A stretch of DNA of 64,000 bases from positions 992,001 through 1,056,000 of the forward strand of contig BCKC01000006.1 of the NCBI GenBank assembly GCA_001600455.1, in the 5' to 3' direction. Origin of the DNA: Endocalyx cinctus (lineage: Eukaryota; Ascomycota; Sordariomycetes; Amphisphaeriales; Apiosporaceae). The notes below the pieces were generated by a model. That model was not told the DNA's origin. It saw nothing but the letters and a program-made list of their open reading frames with translations, and made no database searches. The position numbers and the translations under genes were made by a program. This document shows positions 1-15,068 of this stretch, in pieces (the first letter of the stretch is position 1; each line of letters starts with the position of its first letter).

Positions 1-103
1 ACTTTTTCAAGATTGATACTCCAAATGATTAAGTAACACGAATCCCCGCACCGGCAAACTCCGTATCATTACAATTACTTGTACACGTTAAAAGTAAGCA
101 GGG

Positions 104-131
104 CTGGGGATTGCTAGGTAGGTAGCTGGGG
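104..131 (+). promoter_or_regulatory. Two CTGGGG boxes, possible CreA/Cre1 sites
   Basis: CTGGGG occurs at 104-109 and again at 126-131, about 450 bases upstream of the beta-galactosidase ATG. Both fit SYGGRG, the consensus for the fungal carbon-catabolite repressor CreA/Cre1, and such sites often act in pairs. Repression of a lactose-type enzyme would make sense, but six-base matches are common by chance, so this is inference. Confidence 0.3.
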
Positions 132-493
132 AAGACCCGAAATTAATCATCCAACACATTCATCTTGGATCCATCCATCCATCTAACATAATTATGTTGT
201 TGTCATCAAAAGAAGATCACAACATCAAAAAAAGAAAGACGGAAACAAAATAACATTCTTTATCATCATCTTACACTTAGTCATCTCATATCCACCGAAT
301 ATATCACATCACGCTTTTGAAATTATAAACTGTGTAACTGTGTGTTGTGTTGTTTTGTTTTGTATAGTTCAAGGATTGTTCGTATTAACAATCAAATTAT
401 CTATCTATCCCTCTCTATCTCTTTGAATATCGACTATCAAACAGAAAAAAAAAAAAAAAACCTATCCTAATCTAGATGCCATTACCAGTCTAA

Positions 494-557
494 CTGTCCT
501 TTCTTTTTCTTTCTTTTCCTTTCTTTTTTTTTTTTTTTCTTCCCTTACCCTTTCAAG
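494..557 (+). promoter_or_regulatory. Pyrimidine-rich tract before the beta-galactosidase start
   Basis: A CT-rich run of about 60 bases, including a long T stretch, ends about 20 bases before ATG 578. Pyrimidine tracts of this kind often lie near transcription starts in filamentous fungi. No TATA box is evident in the 577 bases upstream. The rest of positions 1-577 is AT-rich, with an A-run near 445-461 and no gene. Confidence 0.4.
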
Positions 558-577
558 TTCACCCCTCAAACGACCCC

Positions 578-3943
<3,366 letters not shown>

Positions 3944-4508
3944 GACATTCTCTATTGCGTGTTATTCAGTGTTTGGAGTCTTGCATTTTCGTCATGAAAT
4001 CTCAAAGGAGCATCATATTTACGCCATCAAAATTATAGTTTGAAGTCTGCTTTACAGAAATTTAATAAGCATTGGAAACTTATTAGATAATGTACTTAAA
4101 AAACAATGTGGGAATGAATGAATTGAATCACAATTCTTGACCTAAGAGTGTGCATTATATATTACTATCTTTGCCTGCTTATTTTGATCCGTTCTATATG
4201 AAATTGTGTTGTGAGGCTTGTTCCAATGTGGGATTTGTCGCCCGTGAGATACCATAACTAAAAAAAAAGTCGGTTCACCCACTCTCAAAAAATTATCTTA
4301 GTAGATAAATGAGTGGAGTTATTTCCATGTGCCGCATCTCTTCATAAAGTGTGTACAATTCGCATCTGCGCGTAAAAACATGAAATATCATCTACTCACC
4401 CTGTGAATAGGCGATTATTTGATACCTGTCTTGGGTCTGGCCGAGGCTAAGAAGTGTCTGACACGACGGGTAGATTAAGGTATGCCCATGACAAAGTTAG
4501 TCAATCCT
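3944..4508. other. Convergent intergenic region
   Basis: AT-rich spacer between the 3' ends of the beta-galactosidase (+) and the small secreted protein (-). It should hold both polyadenylation regions. I see no ORF or RNA gene that I can support. Confidence 0.6.
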
Positions 4509-5257
4509 TCATTCATACTGCCAGGCTCCGATATCGACTCCCGTATGAGCGACCAACGTAAGACCGACCGCATCAACGCAGTTGGTCAGATTGAACTCTG
4601 GGGTCTTGGCATACAAAGCGTAACTAGCCCCCGTGCTGAGCATCTTATCGGGTATTTCAGGACAGAGGGTGACGCCGCCGATGCCGGAACCATCCAAAGA
4701 CATGAAGTCGAGGGTAATGGTGACCTGGTCTTGGGAGCGGCAGATACCTGCTGGCTGAATCACCGTCTTGTTGTACCACGCGTCCGTGAAAGATCCGGGC
4801 GGGATATACGCCGAGTGGGGGGCCGTGTAGGACACTAAGCCGGACGGGTCTACGTAAATCTGTTGGCCGCCTGCAACTTCGACCTATAAAAAAAAGTATT
4901 TCTTTTAGAGTCTAGTATGGATTTTGAATTACGGCACATGACGATACGGAGAAGAGTCAAGAAATCAAAAGAATGGGGGCTAGGGGATGATGAATAATAT
5001 CGTACCGCCATTGCCGCCATCTCAGCATCCACCAAGGTCCCCTGTACTCGAGGACAGCCACCGATTTCGGCTACATCCGAGGGGCATAAAGTAGCCGGGC
5101 CGGAAATACCGGTAAAGAAGCCTAGACCCGCCGCATCCACGTCGGCCCCGTCTATGACGGTATCCGGTGCGAATACCTCGATGGCGTACTTCGTTGCTGA
5201 GATGATGGATAAAAAAGGTAGGAGTAGGAAGAGTTGGAGAATCGTGGGATTGGTCAT
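4509..5257 (-). CDS. Small secreted protein resembling fungal IgE-binding proteins
   Basis: Two exons on the minus strand, 5257-5006 and 4883-4509, joined in phase 0 across a roughly 120-base GT-AG intron, give about 208 residues. The N-terminus (MTNPTILQLFLLLPFLSIIS) is a clear signal peptide. The mature part has several cysteines and the block GGQQIYVDPSGLVSYTAPHS followed by AYIPPGS. That block resembles the fungal family annotated as IgE-binding or cell-wall surface proteins, in which a GQ-xYV-G-LxxTxAHS stretch recurs. The function of that family is not established, so I name only the resemblance. A second NxT-containing C-terminal half has paired cysteines. The intron junction is inferred from frame continuity; its donor GTACGA is weak. 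Confidence 0.75.
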
Positions 5258-7199
5258 TTTAGCCAGTCGGGGTATTAGGAATCTCTCTGCTTAATTGTCT
5301 TTCTCCCTCTAAAAACAATGGCCTTCAATTACTTTCAAGGCAAATTTGAATCTAATTTTAATAGGGTAATGAGCTCCAAGTACTATTCTAAGAGGAGGGA
5401 TGAATCGAATTTCAAGATAAGTGAAAGTAGATTATTCAGCTATATGATGATCTTTTTCACAAAATGAAGTAGAAAAAGAAAAGTAATCGGTAACGAAAAC
5501 TCGAGATATTCTCGAAACCGAGGGGGGAGTTGTAGACAGAAAATGGCGGATAGAATGGATTGATGAATTTGATTAATCTGAAGAGTAGTATAGTAAAAAG
5601 AAGAGAGGCTTCATACAGAATAACGGATAACCCTTTTTTTTTCCGTGACACTCGATACTTCCATTTAAACATTTAGAACCTTCCATCACGATTTTACGCA
5701 ACTACGAGGGAAGTCGCCCTACGTCCACGGGTATTCCAAGTAAAATGGCTGGCGTGTTTTATCAATTTTATCTCGACTTTATTGCTTGCTCTTCCTACCT
5801 GCCTAGCGTTTCTTCAAGATATTCCTAAATAAATTTATTTAGTAGTATCTATGGATGGGAATACCCGTAGATACTTACCCATAGTATATTTCTATGTTAT
5901 CGGAGCCTTGCTTTCTCTCCTTTCTATTTTCTCAATTTGTCATAGAGAGATTTCCCATCGAGCAAATCGAAGAGTAAGTTTATTCCAAAAACGCGAAGTC
6001 GCTAAGCGTTAAAGCACTCATCTACTATTGTTTCGAGCAAGAATTTCAAATGTCATTTCCTTGATCCATCGCCCGATAAAGTAACGACTCGTGACAAGGG
6101 AAGAGGACGTCATATATGGGCAGTTTCTTCGTCGATAATGCCGACGACGCCGATGAATTTTCTTCTTCCCTTCCCCGCCTTTTGAGGATCTATCAACTTT
6201 TGAACGGGCCACCGGCATCTAGTTCGTATCTATACACATCTCTCCGTCCTGTCAACTTGAGGTAGCTTAAACAGCTAATTGGAGGAAATTACGTTCTCGA
6301 GAACGTGCTGCAAGTTTCTAACATCGTTCGGAAATGATCGCCAATGAGGTTTGGATAAGCATTCACGATGATGAGATGAACACCAATCAATCCGATATTC
6401 GTAAACGAAAACAATCAAGCTGGGAAGCCTTACCCTGGAAGAAGGCTGTCGGGCATCCCTACTGTGCATATGCAAGGCATTACCACAAGATAACGGGCTC
6501 ATTGGTGGATGAATATGAATGATCGCCACTACTTGTCCCCCCAACTTGACAGTTGGAAGACTCGACATCAAATACATCGTCACGTAAATAAATGAGGTAC
6601 ATAACAGAGATGGAAAATTGGAGATGAGTTGGAGACTGAGTTGAGGTCGAAGCTTTACCAGCCGGCCATTTTGCAAAGCGCGTAAGTGAATTGTCCTTCC
6701 GGGCATCATAAACCTCGTCGCCAAGATAAATATATAATTACGTGTAGAAGAAAGCCATCTACTTATTACATACATAGTGGGGGAAAGGAGGGGGCTGACG
6801 ACGTAAGATTCGTTTTCATGATTTCAAAAGGTAATGTTTCGGTTTTCAGAACGACAACGTGATATTGTCTTCGAACGGCCGAGTATCTATATATCGTAGT
6901 TTTGATATTCATTGTGGGACGGTGGATCAGTTTGTCAAATTAGTGTCGTTTCATCCGATCGCAGGAAGATAAAACGATATCCTCCCTGCCTCCCTTCTAT
7001 TCTATCCTCCCCATATGCGCTTCATAGGTTGTATATCGTTAACCTCATGGCGAAATAGGCTCATATAATTAGAAAGACAGTTTTTACCGGTATGCAACAG
7101 CTTCAATCATTATGTATACCAACTAAGAACCTCTCATGATTTTTGATTATTATTCGAAAACGCCATGCTAGAATAGTAAGTATATGTGTTAACCGCATT
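5258..7199. other. AT-rich intergenic DNA
   Basis: About 1.9 kb between the secreted-protein gene and a possible relic. Open frames here are short, rich in Phe/Leu/Ile/Arg and lack recognisable motifs on either strand. The 5258-5700 part may serve as promoter for the minus-strand secreted protein; no clear TATA box was picked. Nothing else is supported. Confidence 0.5.
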
Positions 7200-7930
7200 G
7201 GCTAAAGAGTCAGTACCTGGATCGATGATTTTTTTCCTCCAATTGGAGGAATTCTACCCCACGATAAATCTATCCGAGACAACGCCTTTCCCTTTTGAGA
7301 TTTGGCGATATGCGACACTACCAGATGCCGGGCTGCGTGGTGATTTACCACTGCTTCCTTGGCTTCCAATGTCAGCTCATGCATTACCGGTACGCGGTAT
7401 ATGGCTAACTCCAGCACAGGCTGCTAGGGTGATGGAGTCCACAATCATAAGTTATCTAATTGCAGGATCAATTCCTACCTTGAAGGCTCTAGGACTCGTT
7501 GGAAGAGAGCCTGTCTACCATATGAACTAAGTTTTCATTACCTAGTCGAAATTCACATCCCCTAAGATTAATCTTGAGCCCTGACATTCCAGAACGAGAA
7601 GAGACGGGAAAGATCCACATTTTGAGATGTATACTACGTGTAGAATGCAACAAATTAAGTTCTCAGTTCCCTACAAAGCGCTAAAAAAAAAAATCTTCAG
7701 AAGATCTCCTCGGCCCCTGTCGACAGTTGGATACTGGGGATAGAGGAACATACGTATTAGAAAGCTTTCTCGTGGGTGACGAGCCCGTGGCAAACAATGA
7801 TGCCTATTCGAGGAGATTCTTCCCTTCCGGAAGCTATATCCGTCCTTCTTTTGGGTTTAAGCAAAGGCACTTTTGAGGCTCCTGCCAAGAGTCCTGTCTC
7901 TTGCACTATGTTATCATGGTTGACCAGGGG
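7200..7930 (-). pseudogene. Possible decayed gene, unidentified
   Basis: Reading the minus strand, 7930-7767 is an open, protein-like frame with segments such as VQETGLLAGASKVPLLKPK and PRIGIIVCHGLVTHEKAF, then a stop. A second stretch, about 7520-7250, reads VDSITLAACAGVSHIPRTG and SGSVAYRQISKGKGVVSDRF but is interrupted by three in-frame stops. Composition and the Gly/Ser/Ala/Val content look more coding than the surroundings. I do not recognise a family, see no intact start or splice pattern linking the pieces, and cannot exclude chance. A plus-strand frame at 7186-7530 overlaps it and is equally anonymous. Confidence 0.25.
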
Positions 7931-7935
7931 TTCTT

Positions 7936-8097
7936 GTATAGCTGTCTATATGTATATTTAAGAATTAGTATTTAAGGTCCAGTCGTCCTGCCGCAGCTAT
8001 CACTCTGAAATTTGACATAGCCAGACATAATATTATCTACTTCTAGTCCTTGTCACCTTTTCTAGATATATCTAACCACCATAAACCGCCGTCCATC
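7936..8097 (+). promoter_or_regulatory. Pectate lyase promoter and 5' leader
   Basis: The sequence TATATGTATATTTAAG near 7946-7961 is a plausible but weak TATA element about 140 bases before ATG 8098. A CTGGGG box at 7734-7739 fits the CreA/Cre1 consensus further upstream. The bases just before the start are C/A-rich (ccgtccatcATG), a usual fungal start context. Confidence 0.35.
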
Positions 8098-9358
8098 ATG
8101 AAGTTCACCACCGCCGCCGTTGCCTTGTTCGCTGGCTCCGTCGCCGCCGTCCCTACCCCAACTGAGGAGGGCCCGGTGGAGCGTCGCACCATCCAGAAGA
8201 GAGCGACCATCACCGACGCCTGCGATGTCGGTTACTGTACCGAGAACGGCGGGTAAGTACTCATCTTTTTTTTCTCTCCAACCTTTTAAGCACGGCCAAA
8301 CGTTTCTAACGTCATGATCCCTTTAGAACTACCGGTGGTGCTGGAGGTACTACTACGACGGTTTCCAGTCTCGCCGAATTCACCGCCGCCGCCGAGGCCG
8401 ACGACGCCCAGGTTATCGTCGTCAGCGGTGCTATTTCCGGCGATACCAAGGTTCGCGTTGGATCGAACAAGTCCATCATTGGTCTTTCGGGTTCCAGTAA
8501 GTACTTTTATCCCCTTCTCCATTGCCATTTAGGAAGGAACAAATATGGAGTCACGTGGTGAGAAAAACACTAACCCGGCATTTCAGGCCTCACGGGCGTT
8601 GGTCTTACCATCAACGGCGAATCGAACGTCATTGTGCGAAACATGAAGCTGTCCAAGGTCCTCGCCGAACAAGGTGACGCGATTACCATCCAAGAAGCTA
8701 CCAACGTCTGGATCGACCACAACGATCTGTCCAGCGATATGGACAACGGCAAGGACTACTACGACGGTCTCTGCGACGTGACCCACGCTTCGGACTACGT
8801 CACCATCTCCAACAACTACTTCCACGACCACGTAAGTACCAGTACAGAGGAAAATGATTTGATTTACTCGGGTCGAGATAAATGAGAGTAAGATCAGCAG
8901 CGCTAACAAAAGTGATTTTTAAAAAATAATAGTACAAAGCATCCCTCGTCGGACACTCTGACAGCAACGCGGACGAAGACACGGGCCACCTGATCGTGAC
9001 CTACGCCAACAACTACTGGAGCAACATCAACAGCCGTGGCCCGTCGTTCCGCTTCGGTACCGGTCACATCTTCAACAGCTACTACGACTCGATGCTCGAC
9101 AGCGGTATCAACACGCGCATGGGCGCTCAGCTCCTGATCGAGAGCGTCGTGTTCGAGAGCTCCAACTCGAAGGCGATCGAGAGCGCCGACAGCGACACCA
9201 CGGGCTACGCGGTCGTCAACGACGTCGACCTCGGCGGTAGCGAGAACACCGCTCCCGAGGGTACCCTTACCTCCGTTCCTTACGACTACACCTTGCTCGG
9301 CTCGGAGAACGTCAAGGCCTCGGTCACCGCCGAAGCCGGTCAGACCCTCAGCTTCTAA
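8098..9358 (+). CDS. Secreted pectate lyase, polysaccharide lyase family 1
   Basis: Cleaves polygalacturonate in pectin by beta-elimination, outside the cell. Four exons, 8098-8252, 8327-8496, 8587-8831 and 8933-9358, with consensus GTAAGT donors, give about 331 residues, the usual size for fungal PL1. The signal peptide is MKFTTAAVALFAGSVAAVP, followed by an acidic stretch ending in Arg-Arg and Lys-Arg, suggesting a pro-region cut by a Kex2-type protease. Family landmarks are NVIVRNMKL, NVWIDHNDL, YYDGLCDVTHASDYVTISNN (calcium-binding Asp region), the block SLVGHSD after the third intron, and SRGPSFRFG, which carries the Arg cluster of the active site. The last exon is markedly richer in G+C than the flanking DNA, as is common for highly expressed secreted enzymes. 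An upstream frame opening at 8050 is not used because ATG 8098 begins the signal peptide. Confidence 0.95.
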
Positions 9359-10977
9359 GCCGTTCTTAGCAGCCTAAAGAAACCCGACCGGTAAAATTGA
9401 TCTTGACCACTCACTTTTCCATGTATATAGTTTTGGTTTTTTTTTTTTGGCATGAAGTGTAAATATTTGAAGGAGATGTTAAAATTGGCGAAGCACAACC
9501 TCGAAGCAGGAATGAAATTTATAGGTTATACAGATTATTATGTGCGTTTTTAACGCGTAGTAGTTCTGGAGATTGTAAATAAGAAACGACCTTTATGAGA
9601 TTTATTCGGGTGTAGCCATCGTAATAACGGCAACATATGTAACATGTTATTTAGTAAGTTCTTAAATCGCATCCAAGAGGTGAGGAATAATGAATAACGC
9701 GACAAGAATGACGATAAGGTGATTCGTTCTTTAGGCTTAGTGGATGGGTACTCCCGTTCCTGTTGTTGTTATCGTATCAGCATATATTAGGTACTTAAGT
9801 ACTTAAGTAAGTACCTAGGTAGGTACCCAGGTAGTTATAGCTTAATAGCTTAGCCTTAATTAGGTGTTGTTAATGTGCTGGTTTACAGTAGGTTAGTGGC
9901 TAAGTTTGGTATTAGCGTTACTTTAGTAGGGATTGCTACTCTGCTAACTACTACACTATAAGGAATAATACTAAGAGAATAGTACCGTGTAGTAGTGTGT
10001 AAGAGTTTAGGCTACAGAGGATATTATAATATCGAATTGAAGTGTACCATCCTGCCATCTCACTTTTCTCGATATATACTCAGATGAGATAGACTCATTG
10101 ATTAACTCTATACGTACCTCTGTCCTAAGTAATCTTTTTACTTATTATAAACAGTACTCAAGTAAAGTAGTATAGGTTGTAAGTACGGAGTACTTAAGTA
10201 TCTATCAGATGATAAACTAAACCCCCACATCTTTTGATAGTGATATTATCGATCACTTTGGCAAAGCTTGTTCAGACTTGGAAGGTCAACTAAATAGCCC
10301 ACGTTTTTTTTTTTTTTTTTTGCGTCGACTGTGCGAAGATAACAAGACAACCCTGAATTAATTTCAAGCATTCAATCGTACCTTGATTGTAGGTAAGTAA
10401 GATGGTAGTTAATAGGTACAAGATGTATGTTTCTCTCTCTCTTTTTCTCTTTTTCTCTTTCCATTACGATTATTAGACTTAATAGTGTCCAATATACTAA
10501 AAAAGAATGGGATCACGTTCAAAGTGTCAGTGACACGCAAAGGTTAGATTGATAAGAGAGGAGAGAGAGGAGAGATTAGACCGTCGATTCAAGCAATATA
10601 TTGACCCGCCTACCCGACAGAGCAGGCATTTGCAGGCTTAGAACTTGCTAATCTAGTAATATTAAATAACTGCAGAGTACATGCAGAGTACAGGTTACTT
10701 GACTACTAGGTACGACAATGGATCAACCAATTGGGGTTACTTGTACCACCCTCCGCCTTTTTGAGATCCAAGGGTGATAGCAATTGGACGGAATAACACC
10801 GAAATAGATAAGAACACCAGCTGGGTTAATACAATTTATAAATCGCGAGAGACCCCTCTAGATATCTTATGATAATCCCTTTCGTCATTTCTCATTTATC
10901 GAGCGTCTGTAAAATAAATAATTGGCCTTAAAAGGTCCTAATCGAAACAGCCCCCTCTAATTATCCGTATTGACTCG
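9359..10977. other. Intergenic DNA with palindromic GTAC/TTAA/CTAG steps
   Basis: About 1.6 kb without a gene. It holds a dense run of GTAC, TTAA and CTAG steps at about 9788-9833, another near 10184-10200, a T-run at 10305-10321 and CT-rich and GA-rich stretches at 10431-10462 and 10556-10575. The 3' part is the promoter of the oligopeptide transporter. Confidence 0.6.
10835..10843 (+). promoter_or_regulatory. TATA-like box of the oligopeptide transporter
   Basis: TTTATAAAT lies about 135 bases before ATG 10978, a typical distance for a fungal TATA box with a leader of about 100 bases. It stands in the long AT-rich promoter region and is assigned by position only. Confidence 0.4.
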
Positions 10978-13571
10978 ATGGCCGACGAAAAACGGGACTC
11001 GTCGGGTTCTGAGAGGAAAGACGATGGCGTAGCTGTGGATATCAGCGTGGCCGCCGCCGCAGCAGCAGCAGCAGTCGACCTTGAAAAGATCCAACACGCT
11101 CACCAATGGGATCCAAACTTACCGCATGAAAAGTTAGAAATTATCAAAAAGGCTATTGAAGACGGCGACCCTAAAGAAATACTAGAAGCCGACCGGCTTT
11201 TCGTGGAGAATTCGCCTTATGAGGAAGTCCGAGCGGCGGTACGCAATACCGACGGTGGCGAAGTCGCAAACACTCTACGAGCCTGGATACTCGGCATGAT
11301 CTTCGTTACCATCGGGAGCGGGCTCAACATGTTTTTATCGATGAGGAATCCAGCTATCAATTTCCCCGCCGTCGTTATCCTCCTAATCTCCTACCCGGTT
11401 GGCTGTCTGTGGGCCAAGGTCATGCCGACTCGCAAATTCAACAGTTTTGGGCTGACCTGGACCCTTAACCCGGGCCCGTTCAATATCAAGGAACACGTGG
11501 TTATCACTATTATGGCTAATGTCTCCATAAACTACGCCTACAGTACCGATGCTCTGCTTGCACTACAAGGCAAGCCCTTTTACGACACCAATTTCGGCTG
11601 GGGTTTCGCCCTCATCTTCACCCTCAGCTCCCAGCTGATAGGTATCGCCTTCTCGGGCATGTTCCGCCGATTCCTCGTCTGGCCCTCGTCTATGATCTGG
11701 CCGACTCAGTTCTCCAAGACAAGTCTGTTCTACGCTCTGCACGACAAAAGTAAAAGCGATGGAAGTGCGGCGAACGGTTGGACCATCAGCCGGTATCGGT
11801 ACTTTTTCTACGTCGTCGCCGGTATGTTCCTCTACTACTGGATACCCGCCGTGCTGTGGCAGGGCCTTTCCGTCTTTGCCTTCGTCACGTGGATCCGCCC
11901 GGACAACGTCGTCCTCAACCAAATTTTCGGTGGTTTTACGGGATTAAGCCTACTCCCGATCACGTTTGATTGGACTTACGTGACAGCCTATCTCGAGTCT
12001 CCGCTGCTTGCGCCGACGTATGCGCATGTGAACACTCTCATCGGTTTATTTATTGCCGTTATTATCCCCATAATTGGGATAACATATACGGGTGCGCTGT
12101 GAGTACTTCCTACGATCCCCAATTGATTAATACGCCCTTATAGTCGGGGGCAGCGGGCGAAAAAATTGGTTTAATTACTTACTCTTAGTAAATAGGTACT
12201 CTAAGTACTTGCCGATGGTGACATCGCAAACCTACGATAACACTCAGAGCGCATACACTGTTCAAAACATCCTGGGCGACAGTTTCACTTTCGACGTAGA
12301 AAAATACAAGAATTACTCGCCCCTATTCCTTTCCCCGTCACTAGCGTTAAATTATGGACTCTCGTACGCGGCTTTGACGGCTTCTCTGGTTCACATTGGT
12401 TTATTTCACGGGAAGGAGATATTATACCGGCTTAAAACGGCGCGGGACCAGGAGCCTGACATTCACCTCAAGCTAATGAAGAAGTACGTCGATGCGCCGG
12501 AATGGTGGTACCAGACATTACTATTGATATCGGTGGCCCTTGGTCTCGGAACTGCGCTAGGCTACGATTCTCAGCTTCCTTGGTGGGCGTTCTTCGTGTC
12601 GATCCTGCTAGCGCTAATCTTTGTGGTGCCGACGGGTATGATCCGGGCTATTTCTAACATCCAACTCTCGCTTAACGTCATTTCGCCTTACCTTGCCGGC
12701 TTCATGATCCCAGGTAGACCCGTCGGTGTTATGATTTTCAAGGTCTATAGCACCATCACCCTCGGCCAGGCCCAGACCTACACGAGTGATCTGAAGTTGG
12801 CCCACTACATGAAAATTCCGCCGCGCCTTACTTTTTTCTGTCAGGTTGCCGCTACTATCTGGGCAACTTTCGTTCAGATTGCCGTTATGAACTGGACACT
12901 GGGCAATATCCCCAACGTCTGCGAGCTGTAAGTTCAGAAGAGAAGAGAGGTTTTTTTTTATGCGCTGTCGAGCGAAGAGTGAAGAAGGAAGAGAACCTTT
13001 ACCGCTGATATTCTAACTTTATCTTTCAATTAGTGACCAACCCAATAAATTCAGCTGCCCTAATGGCCGAGCCTTTTTCTCTTCATCTATTGTTTGGGGA
13101 GTTATCGGTCCTGCGCGAATGTTTGGCCCAGGGTCGCTCTACGTAGCCTTTAACTGGTTCTGGTTTCTAGGCGCCGCGCTGCCCGTGGTTCTATGGGTCC
13201 TGGTACGGAAATTGAAAATGAACTCGCTCGCCTTTCTGAATGCGCCGATCCTCTTCGGGGCCATGAGCTGGCTACCGCCCGCCACTCCCTTATCTTTCTC
13301 TACGTGGGGAATTTTTGGCCTAATCTTCAACTACGGCATCCGCAAGCGCTGGAACGGTTGGTGGACGACGTACAATTACGTGACGGCGGCGGCTCTCGAC
13401 GCGGGGCTTATCCTCTCCACCATCGTCATATTCTTTGCCATCACTTTCCCCAACGTCACGATCCCGCAGTGGTGGGGGAACGTGGGTGTTTATGAGACGG
13501 CGGATGCTTCATATACTGCCGTATTGAAAACAGTCTCCGAGGGCGAAACTTTCGGACCGAAGACGTGGTAA
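10978..13571 (+). CDS. Oligopeptide transporter, OPT family (ISP4-like)
   Basis: Proton-coupled importer of small peptides at the plasma membrane, of the fungal OPT group typified by S. pombe isp4. Exons 10978-12098, 12196-12927 and 13034-13571 join in phase 2 at both introns and give about 796 residues, full length for the family. The N-terminal cytosolic part has an eight-Ala run (GCN repeats near 11050-11076) followed by the family block ENSPYEEVRAAV; LNPGPFNIKEHVV is the characteristic OPT signature. Junction one restores LYSKYLPMVTSQTYDNTQSA. Many hydrophobic segments follow, with PYLAGFMIPGRPVGVMIFK and the late IVWGVIGPARMFGPGSLY typical of OPT proteins. It lies next to the pectate lyase and within 11 kb of a sedolisin, consistent with a role in using peptides from extracellular protein breakdown, which is inference. 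Confidence 0.95.
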
Positions 13572-13972
13572 GCAGAGACAGATGATTCTATATTGATATA
13601 ATTAGTAGTAATGAATCTATATATTTGTGTGGCAAGTATTTACTCATTGAGCGTGTGAATATAGCCCGATAACAATCATATCTTATGTTATGTGCATCCT
13701 ACTTGATTTCATGCTTTATTTATGTTGAATGTTGACGTGAAGTTGAGTATGTAACGTACATGGGTCACTGGGCAGAACCTTTCTTTATCAGCAGTATTGC
13801 AAGTGGAGGCTACGTATACCGTATTATTGATGAGTCCTCCCCCAGGTGTAGTAGAAAGGCTTTTTTTTTTTTTTGGTGGCAATGGCGATTTATTCTCATA
13901 TCATACACACAAAAAAAAAGACATCCGCCTCTTGATCTTCTTTCGCTCCATCACACTGCCCAAAAGTTATCT
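13572..13972. other. Convergent intergenic region
   Basis: Four hundred bases between the ends of the transporter (+) and the cytochrome b5 reductase (-). It contains a T-run at 13861-13874 and an A-run near 13910-13919. It should hold both 3' UTRs; no other feature is seen. Confidence 0.6.
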
Positions 13973-15068
13973 CTAAAACTTATGGATTTGATCTTCACTA
14001 TACCCCAACTCGTGTAAAATCCCGCCGCTCCCTCGTGTCCCGACCAACGCCTTCTCCATAGGAGGCGGTCCACAGACGAAGACTTTCGTCTTATTTCTTT
14101 CCTCGGGACCGGGGATTCCAATTTCCTTTAGCAGCTCGGCCGTGACGTATCCCTTGTTGTAAGGGGAATTTGGGATCGGGTTACTGACGGCGTACAGCGC
14201 TCTAAACCGACCCGGAAACTGTTGTTCGTACTCGTCGAACTCCTTCTTAAGCAAGACGTCTGAGTCAGTGTTGACGCCGAAGACGAGGGTAATTTTGGTC
14301 TGGTCATTCGGATCCGACAATATCCCTCGCGCCAGCTGATACATAGGAGTGATTCCTGCGCCACCCGCGATCATGGTCACGGACGAGTGCGCGTTGGGTG
14401 CCCACTTGTAAGTGTTAGGTATCGGCATGACAAACCGAACATAGTCGCCTGGCGAGAGGCTGTGCAGGTGTGTGCTCTGTTTTCCGGATGGATACTTCTT
14501 TACTAGGAGCTCAAGCGTACCGGGCTCTTCTACGATTGGGTGAAACGGTCAGATCAGACGACGACCCGAAACGGAATAAAACCGGGACCGGCCCCAGGAG
14601 AAGAAGAAGAAGAAGAAGAAGAAAAAACTTACTGAGATCGTTCACGGGCGTATATGGCCTAAGGCATGGCAGCATGCTCCCTTTAGGCCAAGAGAACACT
14701 AGAAGGGCAGCTTTTTTTTTTTTTTTTTTTTTTTTTTTAAGTTTAGGTCAGCCGATGAACGTTTTACTAAATGCGATATAGACATTAAGCATGAACTCAC
14801 ATGTCAGGTCTAGACCGCTTACGGTCTCGGATGTGGGAAGTTCAAAGCGCAATTTTTTGGTGTTGTGGTTGACCGGTTCGCTGCTCTCGAGTTTCAGTGA
14901 GAGGAACGCGGGCCCACCTGCGAAGGCGCGGGGCGGGGCCCCGCTATCTGCGTACGCCGAACTCATGCCGTATCGGAAATACAGTCCCGTGATACCTACT
15001 CCGCCAATACCTGTCGCTATGGCTTTAGGTGTTAAGAATCGATTTGTGAAGAGTGTGCGAGATGCCAT
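13973..15068 (-). CDS. mcr1: NADH-cytochrome b5 reductase, mitochondrial MCR1 type
   Basis: FAD flavoprotein that passes electrons from NADH to cytochrome b5 or other acceptors; fungal Mcr1 sits in the mitochondrial outer membrane and intermembrane space. Exons 15068-14801, 14710-14633 and 14529-13973, all phase-1 junctions, give about 300 residues. The N-terminus ([18 protein letters not shown]) is a basic presequence, followed by a Gly/Ile-rich membrane segment. FAD-binding RPYTPVND is in the 78-base middle exon; [12 protein letters not shown] and [10 protein letters not shown] form the NAD-binding half, and the end is DQIHKF, a usual Mcr1 C-terminus. Oddities: intron 1 ends in 27 A residues (sense strand) immediately before the AG that restores [10 protein letters not shown], and intron 2 carries a CTT repeat. 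A second AG 12 bases downstream is also in frame. Confidence 0.92.
14599..14622 (+). repeat. (AAG)n microsatellite in intron 2 of the reductase gene
   Basis: About eight AAG units on the plus strand, CTT in the sense of the gene, just downstream of the intron 2 donor. It creates spurious Lys/Arg-rich or Leu-rich frames. Confidence 0.9.
14712..14738 (-). repeat. A27 tract at the intron 1 acceptor (T27 on plus strand)
   Basis: Twenty-seven T residues on the plus strand read as an A-run in the sense of the reductase gene and abut the splice acceptor where a pyrimidine tract would be expected. Length in the assembly may be uncertain, as for any homopolymer. Confidence 0.9.

Noticed and set aside
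6275..6775. 166-codon minus-strand frame
   Set aside because: No family motif, odd composition and AT-rich context; overlaps an open frame on the other strand. Likely chance.
7186..7530. 114-codon plus-strand frame
   Set aside because: Anonymous. The minus strand here looks at least as protein-like, so I list only a possible relic.
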